Assembly: GCA_024362935.1 (NCBI GenBank)
Contig: JANCRA010000028.1
Coordinates: forward strand, 6,630,476 to 6,694,475
Direction: 5' to 3'
Length of the DNA stretch: 64,000 nucleotides
Source: Setophaga petechia
Lineage: Eukaryota > Chordata > Aves > Passeriformes > Parulidae
Under the pieces are notes generated by a model. It was not told the DNA's origin, searched no databases, and saw only the letters and a list, made by a program, of their open reading frames with translations. Position 1 is the stretch's first letter. Each line of letters starts with the position of its first letter. Shown piece after piece: positions 21,001-31,026 of this stretch. Both the position numbers and the translations under genes were made by a program.

Positions 21001-21149
21001 ACACGAGAGAAAACCCTCCCTGCCTTTGCAGCACTCTGTGTTTGGGATTTAGCAGTGGGTTTGGGTTTTTCAGCCTGACACATGCGGCCAGGGCCGGGAG
21101 CGCATCCCGAGAGCTGCGAGTGAGCCCGGGGCACCAAGGGCTGCGATTC

Positions 21150-21500
21150 GAGGGAATTTCTGGTTTTCCTGGCTCCGCTTTGGAGGGAATTTCTCTTTTT
21201 CTAGGCTCTGACTTAGAGGGAATTTCTGGTTTTCCAGGCTCCTATTTAGAGGGAATTTCTGGTTCTCCAGGCTCCTATTTAGAGGGAATTTCTGATTTTC
21301 CAGGGGAATTTCTGGTTTTCCAGGCTCCGACTTAGAGGGAATTTCTGGTTCTCCAGGTTCTGCTTTAGAGGGAATTTCTGGTTCTCCAGGTTCCGTTTTA
21401 GAGGGAATTTCTGGTTTTCCAGGGGAATTCCTGGTTTTCCAGGCTCGGATTTAGAGGGAATTTCTGGTTTTCCAGGGGAATTCCTGGTTTTCCAGGCTCC
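21150..21500. repeat. 33-bp tandem array upstream of TMEM120A
   Basis: Twelve copies of a unit built from GAGGGAATTTCTGG, TTTTCCAGGCTC and a short C/T-A spacer. The usual period is 33 bp, with some 19-20 bp partial units. Ten copies contain GGGAATTTCT-like motifs; two (21422-21431 and 21475-21484) read GGGGAATTCC, which fits the kappaB consensus. The array fills the gap between the STYXL1 3' end and the TMEM120A promoter. Confidence 0.9.
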
Positions 21501-21519
21501 GCTTTAGAGGGAAGCGCGG

Positions 21520-21637
21520 ACTGGCGGAGGCCCCGCCCCATGGTCCCGCCCCGGGGCGTGTCCGGAAGGGGGCGTGGCCATCGCCGCCCGTCGCCGCGGG
21601 CCGGGCCGGGCCGGTCGCCGCCGCCGCCATCGCCGCC
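21520..21637 (+). promoter_or_regulatory. TMEM120A: TMEM120A CpG-island promoter and 5' UTR
   Basis: The stretch is GC-rich and TATA-less. It has several GC boxes (CCCCGCCCC, CCCGCCCC, GGGGGCGTGG) and an ETS-like CCGGAAGG near 21560. The ATG at 21638 lies in a strong context (CGCCGCCATGG). The CpG-rich zone continues into intron 1. Confidence 0.75.
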
Positions 21638-24600
21638 ATGGCCTGGGGCGCCTCGCTCGCCGAGTGCCTGCGCGAGTGGGAGGAGCTGCAGGACGGCTAC
21701 CAGCGCATCCAGGTACCACCGGGCCCGGGACGGGCCGGGGGAGCGCTCCGGCCGAGCGCCGCACGCCGCGGGTACCGGCACCGGGGGTGGGGGATCCCCC
21801 GCGGGTGCCCCGCAGCATCCCCAGCGGGCGCGGTGGGTGCCGGGCTCTCCCCGCTGCGGTCCGGGTGCTTTCCCCCCGTGCCCAGCCGCCGTGTGCCTTG
21901 AGGCAGAGCGTTTGGGAGCAGGGCAGGGGTGCCGGGCTGTGCCGGGCTGTGCCGGGGCGCGGGGCTCGGGAGCAGCGGGGCTCCCCGCTCTGATGCCCCA
22001 GCCCGCCGCGGACGTGGCGTGGAGAGCTCAGATCTCCCGGTTGTGCTGCTGGGAGCGGGGAGCGGCGGTGCCCGGCGTGGCACGGCCGGACGAGGTGCGC
22101 AGATGCTGTTTCAGTCCTTATCGCTGCTCTCGGGGCAGCCCGGAGCCGGCCAGCCCCGCGGGGACACCGGCCAGCGGAGCCCCGCGCTCCCGGAACGCTT
22201 CAGCCGTGTCCCCACCGCCGTGCCCTGTCACCGCTCCGTGCCAGGAAGGTGACCGGTGTCAGAGGTGCTTCCACCTGCTTTGTGTAATCCCCAGGGCGCT
22301 GCCTGCCTGCCGGAGAAGGAGTGGGCAGGGTTCAGCTCACACAGGGTCACCCCGGGGAAAGGTTGGCCAACCATGTCCTGCTCAGGTCACTGGGCTGCAG
22401 CTGCAGCCGTTCCCTTTCCCCCTCCTTCCCCCCAGAGCGGGGTGAAGCGGATGTTGTGGCCCAGATCTGGGGCAAGGGAGGCTTTGAGAAACCTCCTCTT
22501 GCTCCATAGGGGTTGCGTGGATGTCCCGGGTCGCCCACTCCGAGCCCTGAGTGCAGCCGCTCAGCGCCGGCCCTTCCCTTGGGACACCTCCTCTCTCCCT
22601 GGGCCACTCCTCACCCGGGCTGTCCCCGATGCTGGCACGGCTAAAGGACTTGTCACAAAAGCCACTTGCTCACGGTTAACTCCAGAGCCAGAGGGAGGTG
22701 ACTCTAGGTGGCAGCAGGAAAGCTCGATGGTCAAGCAGGGAATGTCCTGGGATAAATCAGGGACATAAATCACCGCTGTGGAACCGGGACTATCTGGGAT
22801 CTGTTCCCTCCTTGCCGCTGCTTGTCACCAGAGGGAGAAGGGTTCTTTCCTCTGCTCTTGGTTTCACCTTTCTCCTTTGGGAACAACTTTTAAGATCTGG
22901 TGATCGAGTGGTTGATAAGAGCTACAGAGGTTAGAATTTGTTCGTGCCAAGGTCTAGTCCAAGGGTTGGAGTGAGCAGCGTGTGGAGGTGGCACTCAGGC
23001 TGCTGTGCCCGAGGTGAGGCTGTTTTCCTGCTGACCTGGACAAGCAGCAGCAGCATTGATCCAGCAGCTCTCCCCTTTCCCTACTAAAAATAGTGGAGAA
23101 ATGCAGCCAGCCTTATCCAGGTGTGCTTGGGTTACAGACCGTTGGCTGCAGCCCTGCTGGGAGCCCTTCCTTTGTCCAGCTCATGGTCAGCTCCTTCCAG
23201 CTTCCCAGGGGAGCTCAGGTGGAGCCCCAAAGCCACCAGCTGGGGGACCTGAGGCACAAAAAGCTGTCCCAGCACTCAAAGCCACTGTGGCACCACAGTT
23301 GTCCCACCCAGGGTTTATTCCCAAGCCTTTCCTATCTGCTGTGTGCAGTCATTGGTGTCCTGAGCATGGAAACATCCTGTGCATGTCCTGCTTGGGATTG
23401 GGGCTGAGCATCCCCATGGAAGCAGGGCTGGCTGTCCCCAGACACACCTGGCCTTCTGCAGCCACCCCTCCTCTCACCCAGCAGCTGCACAGATGAAATT
23501 AAGGACATTTTTTAACAAAAGGATCATAGTAGGGCCCAAGCTCCTTCCAGCTTCCCAGGGGAGCTCAGGTGGAGCCCCAAAGCCACCAGCTGGGGGACCT
23601 GAGGCACAAAGAGCTGCTCATCCTGTCCCAGCACTCAAAGCCACTGTGGCACCACAGTTGTCCCACTCAGGGTTTATTCCCAAGCCTTTCCTATGACTGC
23701 TGTTTATTCCCAAGCCTTTCCAATGACTGCTGTGTGCACTCATTGGTGTCCCCAGCACGGGAACATCCTGTGCATGTCCTGCTTGGGATTGGGGCTGGGC
23801 ATCCCCATGGAAGCAGGGCTGGCTGTCCCCAAACACACCTGGCCTTCTGCAGCCACCCCTCCTCTCACCCCACAGCACAGGTGAAATTAAGGACATTTTT
23901 TAACAAAAGCATCACAGAGGGTCCAAGGACAGGGGTGTCTGGGCAGGCAGCTCTAACGTGTGCTGGTCTCTCTCTCCTTCCCAGGACAACCACAGGCTGT
24001 ACAAGCAGAAACTCGAGGAGCTGACCAAGCTGCAGGATGGGATCTCCAGCTCCATTGCCCGGCAGAAGAAGCGGCTGAAGGAGCTGTCCCTGTCCCTCAA
24101 AAAGTGAGTCAGTGCTTGTGACAGCACAGGAGGGGACAGCAGCAAGGACTGAGCTCCCCTCATGCCTCAAATGCAAACCTCTCTGCAGCCAGGGGCTGTG
24201 GGGAGGCTGTTCTTCCCCAGCCCCCTTTCCTGTGCCCTGTTTGCAGTTCAGAGCTTGCAGGGGTTTTGCAGGTACCATGAACTGCCCCCCTCCTGCACAA
24301 AGCTCTCTCCATCCTTGCTGAGGGTGAGAGACCCATCTGGCCTCACCCTACTCCCTTATCTTGAGCAACACCACGGCCTGACAGAGGAGCTCGCCCTGCA
24401 GATGGAGTTGTGGACTTGCCTCCCATGCACCTTCCCTGTCCTTGGGGTGTCCTTGCCCCAGGCAGTCACTTGTGGAGTGCCAGCACGTGCTGCTCACGTT
24501 CCAGAGGCTCTCCTGGTGCCAGTGCCTGTGTTTGCTCCCCAGATGCAGAGCCCAGGCGACTCCCGAGCAGGAAGCATCCATCCAAGAGACCCAGAGCCTG

Positions 24601-27600
24601 ATTAAAGAGAGGCAGAACGTGTTCTTTGAGATGGAGGCCTATCTGCCAAAGAAGAACGGGTGAGGAGGCGCCTCAGCTCTGGCTGGGCCGCCAGGGCCAC
24701 CCTCCACATCCCTGTGGCTGTAAGGGACAGCCCCCAGAGCTGTCACCCTGCACCCAGCAGTGTCACAGCTGTGCTGCTCCCCTTGGGCTCCCCAAGGACA
24801 CCAGCAGTGCTTCCCTCACTCCTCTGCCTGCTCATGGCCATCACCCACCCTTGCCCTGTGGCTGTGCCCAAGGAGAAGCCCTGGTGAACACCCCAGGGCT
24901 GTGGGAGGTGGGATGTGTGCTCCCCACCCATGGGAAGGGATTCCAGAGAGTTGTGGAAGCACCTGGGGGCTCATCCCTGGTCTCACTGGTGGCACCAGAG
25001 GGGACAGCTGCCCAGGCAGGTCCTTGTCCTAATGCTCTGCTCTCTCCCCAGGTTGTACCTGAGTCTGGTGCTCGGCAATGTGAACGTGACCCTGCTCAGC
25101 AAACAGGCCAAGTACGGCCCCTCCTCGCTGCTCCTCTGATTTTCCTGCCTTGGCATCCCCTTGGCACCAGGAACAACAGCTCCTCCAGGCAGACACGGGG
25201 CTCACCTGGTGTAGATTCCCTTCCCAGGAATCAGCCAAATCCTTGGCTCCCCCTCACATTCCTGTTGCTGGGCTGGACCATTAGCTCTGATGAGTTAATG
25301 GGATCCTCCACTGAAGCCATGTCCGTGTTTCCACTGTGTCAGGAACTTCCAGGAAGGACAGACAGTGGATGGTCCCCTCCTCTTCCCTTGGGAAAGCACC
25401 AGAAGTTGATGCCCCTTGCAGCCTTTCCCTTGCCCGAGATGCCCAGCCAGGAGCCACTCCCCTCTCCCTCTGTTCCCCAGTCCTCCCCTTGGATATGTGT
25501 GCACATCCCAATCTGTCCAGCTCGCCCACCAGGGCCACCCCCGGGGTGAGGTGGTTTGGGGGGCTCAGATGTGTCCCAGCTGTGTGGGAGCAGCCTGATG
25601 TGCTCTGCTCTCAGAAATACCCCCAAGGCAAAGTTTTCCCTGAGTGTCTCCCAGAAACATCACTTTGCCCAGCCAGATGGGATGGGAGGACACAGATTTC
25701 CAGCAGCCCCCTTGCTCCAAGCCTGTCCTTGTGCTTCCCTGCAGGTTTGCATATAAAGATGAGTACGAGAAGTTCAAGCTCTACCTCACCATCATCCTCC
25801 TCATTGTCTCCTTCTCCTGTCGGTTTCTCCTCAACTCCAGGTGAGTCTGGCTTGGTGCTGGGCAGAGATCTCCTCCCTGCCCTTCTCTCCCATCCTGGAA
25901 TATCCAGAGCTGAACAGGAGATGCTGCTAAAGCACCCGGAGGTGGGGTTGCCTTTGTGGCTGCGTGGCCATGGTGGGCGGTGGGGAGCAGGTTCCTCCCC
26001 CTGGGGGTGGGTGTCCCACGGGCTGTCACCGTGCCTGTGCCCCCAGCACGGGCCTTCACAGCCTGCTCTGTGTGACACAGGGTGACAGACGCTGTCTTCA
26101 ACTTCCTGCTGGTGTGGTACTACTGCACCCTCACCATCCGCGAGAGCATCCTCATCAACAACGGCTCCAAGTGAGTGCCCCGGGCCCGGGGAGGGGCTGG
26201 GCCTTCCCTGTCACGGGGGAGCAGCTCCCTCCCACTCAGGGTGTGTGGCAAACCCTGCTGGGAGCTGCGGGAGGGGGCAGGAGGAACCTCCCGTTCCTGT
26301 GTGGGCAGGTGGAGCTGCCCAGCCCCGAGGCCCTGGGTCCTGCTCTGAGGCATTTCCCAACCAGCCCTGGGAGCTGGGGATGGCTGGGGCTGGGCTGCTG
26401 CACTCTCCAGGCTGCCTTTGGCTCTGGATTCACGCTGCAGATGTGACGGTGCTTCTCTCTGTCTGCCCTCCAGGATCAAAGGCTGGTGGGTTTTCCATCA
26501 CTACATCTCCACCTTCCTCTCAGGTGTCATGCTGACGTGGTAAGTGTGTGTCCCTTGTCCCATGGAGGGGCTGCCTGGGCTGTGGGACAGGCAGGGCTGG
26601 CTGTCCCCTCCCAGCCCCACGTCCCCCAGCCAGCACTGTCTCTCCACAGGCCAGATGGGCTCATGTACCAGATGTTCAGGAACCAGTTTCTGTCCTTCTC
26701 CATGTACCAGAGTAAGTGCTGCCCCGTGTGCTGGGCCAGGGACTGACCCCCAGGTGCTGGGAGTGCCTGCAGAGCTCTACACACGGAGACCTGGCTGCAG
26801 CTGCTCAGCTCTCAGCTCACCTGGCAGTTCCCCTGGCCTCGTGGGGTGATGCTGAGGGTGGAAGGTGATCCCTGGGCAGCTCCTGAGAGCAGCCATGCTG
26901 TCCTTGCAGGCTTTGTGCAGTTCCTGCAGTATTACTACCAGAGCGGGTGCTTGTACCGGCTGCGAGCGCTGGGAGAGAGGCACAACATGGACCTGACTGT
27001 GGGTGAGTGGGATGGCCCCTGCTGCTGCTCAGCTCACTGGGAGCTGTGGGTTCTACTCAAGGAAATGGTGACACTTCGATTTGAGGTCACTTTCATCAGT
27101 GGCAGGAACAGGAAAAGCTACAAGTCAAACCAAAGCTCCCAGAGCAGCATCTCCTGTGGGGCAGCACCACCCCAGGGGATGATTGTCCCCTCCTCCTGCT
27201 CTGCTGGGACCACCAGTCCACAGCTGGCTCCCTCAGGATGGGAGGTGGCAGTGGATGTGGCTCTGGGCATCTCAGGTTTGCCCAGGAAGCTCCTTCAGAT
27301 GTGGCACACCCCTCCAAGCCCCAGGCACTGTGGGCTGTCACCTCCCCAGCCCCTGTGACACCGAGGGCAGGAGCTGGGGGCCAGCTGCAGAGCCCTGTGC
27401 TGGATTTGGGGTCCCTGTCACTGTCCCCCTGCACGTGCCCACAGTGAGGCTGGGATGGCAGGACCTCCTCAGCCAGGCAGGTGTGGGCACTGAGCCTCCC
27501 TGCCCTCCATGTCTGGGCGAGCTGGGCTCCATCCCCTCTCCACCAGCCCATTCCAGCTCCTCACAGAAACCAGGTGCTCACAGAAACCTTCATCCTTTGC

Positions 27601-28832
27601 AGAGGGCTTCCAGTCCTGGATGTGGAGAGGCCTCACGTTCCTGCTTCCCTTCCTGTTCTTTGGGCAGGTGAGGCTGCCCCAGTCCTTGCAGGATGTCAGG
27701 GGTGGGAGTGGGATGTGCTCCATTCCCAGCTGTGCTCAGCAGGGAAATGCTCCCAACAAATGCTGAGCCTCTCCCTCCAAAGCAGCCACCACAACTGGGG
27801 AAGTGAGGTGGGGAGGAGCTGGGGTGGTTCTGCTGGGTGCTGTGGCAAGAACCCTTCCAAAGCCCTTCTGAGCTCCAGATTTGAGCTGCTGCTGAAAGGA
27901 TCGAGCCCTTCCTCGGTCAGATTGTTGAGGCTGATGGCCAAGGGCTGCTCTGAGGCTTCCTGAGGCCCTTGGGCTCCAGCTGGCCTGAAACAGGGGGGAT
28001 GTGCCTCTGGGAATGAGTCCTCTGTCCCTGAGCCTGGATGGGGTTTCACTGCCCCCACACAAGGTTGGCGTGAGGTTTATACCCAGGGGGAGCAGTTGGT
28101 GTGGGGTTTAAACCCAAGGGGAACAGCTGGTGTGGGGTTTATACCCAAGGGGAACAGCTGGTGTGGGGTTTATACCCAGAGGGAGCAGTTGGTGTGGGGT
28201 TTATACCCAGGAGGAGCAGCTGGTGTGGGGTTTATACCCAGGAGGAGCAGCTGGTGTGGCGTTTATACCCAGGGGGAGCAGCTGGTGTGGGGTTTGTACC
28301 CAGGGGGAGCAGCTGGTGTGGGGTTTATACCCAAGGGGAACAGCTGGTGTGGGGTTTATACCCAGGGGGAGCAGCTGGTGTGGGGTTTATACCCAAGGGG
28401 AGTAGTTGGTGTGGGGTTTATACCCAGGGGGAGCAGCTGCTGTGGGGTTTATACCCAGGGGGAGCAGCTGGTGTGGGGTTTATACCCAGAGGGAGCAGCT
28501 GGACAGGCTGGGGCCTGGGGCTGAGCCTCTGGAAGCAGCAGCAGCTGCCCTGACTCTGCTCCCCTGCAGTTCTGGCAGCTGTACAATGCCATCACCCTGT
28601 TCCGCATGCTGCAGCACCCCGAGTGCAAGGAGTGGCAGGTAAGGAGGGTCCTGGGAGGGCCCTGGCAGGGGGATCCCCAGCAGGTCCCTCCTGCTCAGCC
28701 CAGCCTCTCCTCCCACAGGTCCTCATGTGTGGCCTCCCCTTCTCCATCCTCTTCCTGGGCAACTTCTTCACCACCCTCCGTGTCGTCCACCAGAAGATCC
28801 AGAACAAGAACCAGGACACGAAGGAGAACTGA
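21638..28832 (+). CDS. TMEM120A: Transmembrane protein 120A (TACAN), 12 exons, 341 aa
   Basis: TMEM120A is a polytopic membrane protein of the nuclear envelope/ER and plasma membrane. It has been proposed as a mechanosensitive channel (TACAN), and structures show a bound coenzyme A and an ELOVL-like six-helix fold. Exons: 21638-21712, 23985-24103, 24543-24659, 25052-25111, 25745-25840, 26081-26170, 26474-26539, 26650-26711, 26910-27002, 27603-27667, 28570-28638, 28719-28832 (1026 nt including stop, all GT-AG, phases consistent). The first ~100 residues are charged and helical (coiled-coil-like). Then comes [16 protein letters not shown], and hydrophobic segments begin near residue 136 ([19 protein letters not shown]). 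The KGWWVFHHY motif that lines the CoA pocket in the family is present, as is [14 protein letters not shown]. The C-terminus is basic and polar. Length matches human (343). No defect seen. Confidence 0.95.
23190..23926. repeat. Tandem duplication of ~350-385 bp in TMEM120A intron 1
   Basis: Copy A (about 23190-23539) and copy B (about 23540-23926) both start CTCCTTCCAGCTTCCCAGG and both end near GACATTTTTTAACAAAAG. Copy B contains an extra short internal repeat (TTTATTCCCAAGCCTTTCC doubled). It ends about 60 bp before exon 2. Confidence 0.85.
28064..28500. repeat. 31-bp minisatellite in TMEM120A intron 10
   Basis: About 14-15 copies of a 31-bp unit containing GGTTTATACCCAGGGGGAGC and AGCTGGTGTGG, closely similar throughout. 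The period is not a multiple of three, so all three frames are open and overlapping. It ends about 70 bp upstream of the exon 11 acceptor. Confidence 0.95.
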
Positions 28833-29429
28833 AGTGGGGCCCTGTGGGGGCCTGGACTGTTTCTCCCCACTGGCTCCATCCCCTGTCCCCATCTCCTCAA
28901 TTCCGTCCGGACTCGGGGGTCTCATCCCCTCCCTTGGAGGCCTGGGTGTGGGACAGAGCTTGGGGCCTGCTCCTGGACAGTCCCTGTGCTCAGCACGGGG
29001 CTGGATCCCTGCTGGAGTCACTCACCTGCAGCCAGGAGCTCCCTGCACCTCCTGTCCTGGCTGCCTTCCACCTTCAAACAGGACAGCCTGGGACAGCCAC
29101 TGCCCTCCCTGGCACTGGGATGGCCTCTGGCTGCTGCTGCTCCCCACTGGGACAGGGCAGTGTCCAGGGACTGCCTCCCACAGCTCCTGCAGTGCTGGAG
29201 GCTCCCCCTTTCCCCCCAGCCCTGCAGCCAGGGCAGCCCCTGTGGGCAGAGACCCTGCAAGGGCAGCTGGGGCTGTGCACAGCTCTGATTCCAGGGCTGC
29301 CCCAGCTCCTCCCTCACCTTCAATCCACAGGGAAGGGGTGGCTGGGGCACGGGAGGGGTGGGAGCAGCAGGAGCTGGGGCTGGGCAAGCAGCAGCCTGGG
29401 CTGGCAGCTCCTGAGGCTGCAGATGTGAA

Positions 29430-29435
29430 AATAAA
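29430..29435 (+). terminator. TMEM120A: TMEM120A polyadenylation signal
   Basis: AATAAA about 600 bases after the stop. The 3' UTR is about 28833-29455. It is GC-rich, and open frames in it are not supported as coding. Confidence 0.7.
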
Positions 29436-29520
29436 GGGAAGGAGCTGCCCTGGCTCAGTCTGGGAACTGCTCCCACACTCTGCTCTGTGGCTTTGGTTCA
29501 TCAGGATGTGGGTCCTGGCA

Positions 29521-29830
29521 CAACCTCCCTGAAAGGAGGGTGGAGGTGGGGGGCAATAGGACAATTGTCACAACAGGACAAGAGCAAACAGCCTCAGGTT
29601 TCATCAGGGGAGGTTTAGATCAGGTATTAAGGAAAATGTCTTCACAAGAAAGGGTTGTCCAGCCCTGATAGAGGCTGCCCCAAGCAGTTGTGGAGTCACC
29701 ATCCCTGCAGGGATCTAAAAGCCACGTAGATGTGGCAGCTGGGGACATGGTGGTGTGGTGGGTTTGGTTGTGCTGGATTAAGGGTTGGACTCAGTGATTT
29801 GGAGGGGCTTTCCAGCCTGAATGAGCCCAT
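29521..29830 (+). mobile_element. CR1 LINE 3'-end fragment
   Basis: Carries CR1 hallmarks in order: CAACAGGACAAGAG, CCTCAGGTTTCATCAGGGGA, AGGGTTGTCCAGCCCTGATA, GTTGTGGAGTCACCATCCCT, GTAGATGTGGCA, GGGGACATGGTGGTGTGGTG and GGTTGGACTCAGTGATTTGG. It lies between the converging TMEM120A and POR 3' ends. It is 5'-truncated and lacks ORF2. No other feature is seen between 29831 and the POR 3' end near 30205. Confidence 0.85.
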
Positions 29831-30224
29831 GGTTTATGAAAAGTCATCTCCCTGTGCCCTTCCACCAGCCTGAGCTGCAGGGGATGCTCCTTCCCATGGC
29901 ATCCCAGGGAGCCCAGCAGAACCCCAGGGTCCCTGGAGGTGGGGAGGAGACACCCTGCACCAGCTGTACCAGCACTGGGAGCTCTGGAAGAACCAAAGAG
30001 CAGGTTGGGCACAGCTGCACCCCAGTCCAGAGCCCCCCACTGCCATCCTCCTTCCCCTCCACAGCCCAGCACTCAGGGTAGGGGCTGCCCCCAGCTCAGA
30101 CCAAACCCAGAGCTGCCACCACATCCCCAGATTTCCTCCTGGTTATCAGCCATTGCTCCTCCTGCCTCCTTCTTCCCTCTGGCTGAGCAGAGAGATGCAG
30201 GAAGCAAACTCCAGACACAGGGTT

Positions 30225-30230
30225 TTTATT
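30225..30230 (-). terminator. POR: POR polyadenylation signal
   Basis: Plus-strand TTTATT is AATAAA on the minus strand, about 800 bases beyond the POR stop. The segment 30231-31026 is then POR 3' UTR. It contains an A/T-rich stretch at 30295-30370 and otherwise GC-rich sequence with no coding signal. Confidence 0.6.
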
Positions 30231-31026
30231 CCAAGGGTAAATGTATTTAAATAATTTACAATCATTGGACAGCCTGGAAGTCTGGGGTTTCTGTTGTTGT
30301 TTTTTTGTTTTTGGTTTTTTTTTTCATGCTAAAATCACAAAGATGTTCAAAATAAAAACTGTATTTAAAAAATGACCGTACATGATGTGAGAGAGGGGCT
30401 GGGCTCAGGGGAGCAGGCTGAGACCCCGCCTCCAATCCGGCTGCATTCCACAGGGAGAGGAGCTTCCCCCTGCTGCTGGAGCCAGGGCAGGCAGCAGGAA
30501 TGGAGCAGGACACGCTGCTGGGGCCATGGGACAGCTCTGTGCCCAGCTGCCAGCCCCACATCCCAGGGGTGGCAGGAGGGAGGCAAAGCTGCGACCCCAG
30601 CCCCAGCACAGCCCCTGCACCCCTCTGCTGTCCCTGCAGGCCAGGCTGGGCTCCAGCCCCGGGGATAAGGCAACACCTCTGGTCCAGGGAAGGACTCCCT
30701 GGCCGTGTCTGTCCCTCGTGGCCGTGTCCCTGCTGTCCCTGGCCTCAAGGCCAACGCTGGTGCACCCTGAGGTGTCGGTGACACTGCAGCTCCTGGGCAG
30801 CAGCCTGAGCTACCCCCCTGCCCCTCTCAACCCTTTCCACCCCCTGGGTGCCCAGCCTGCCCCGAGGGAATGCAGAGGCCCAGGAAGGGTTGGGAGTGAC
30901 ACCGGGGTAGCCGTGGGCTGGGCACAACACTGTCACCCACAGCAGCAGTAGGCGAGCAGGCACTTGCCAGCTCCCCTGGCCCACGCCTGGGGATCTGTTC
31001 TCTCCCTGGCCCCGCCAGCCCTGCTC

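Noticed and set aside
28096..28553. Open frames rich in [12 protein letters not shown] repeats
   Set aside because: Translation of the 31-bp intronic minisatellite in all three frames.
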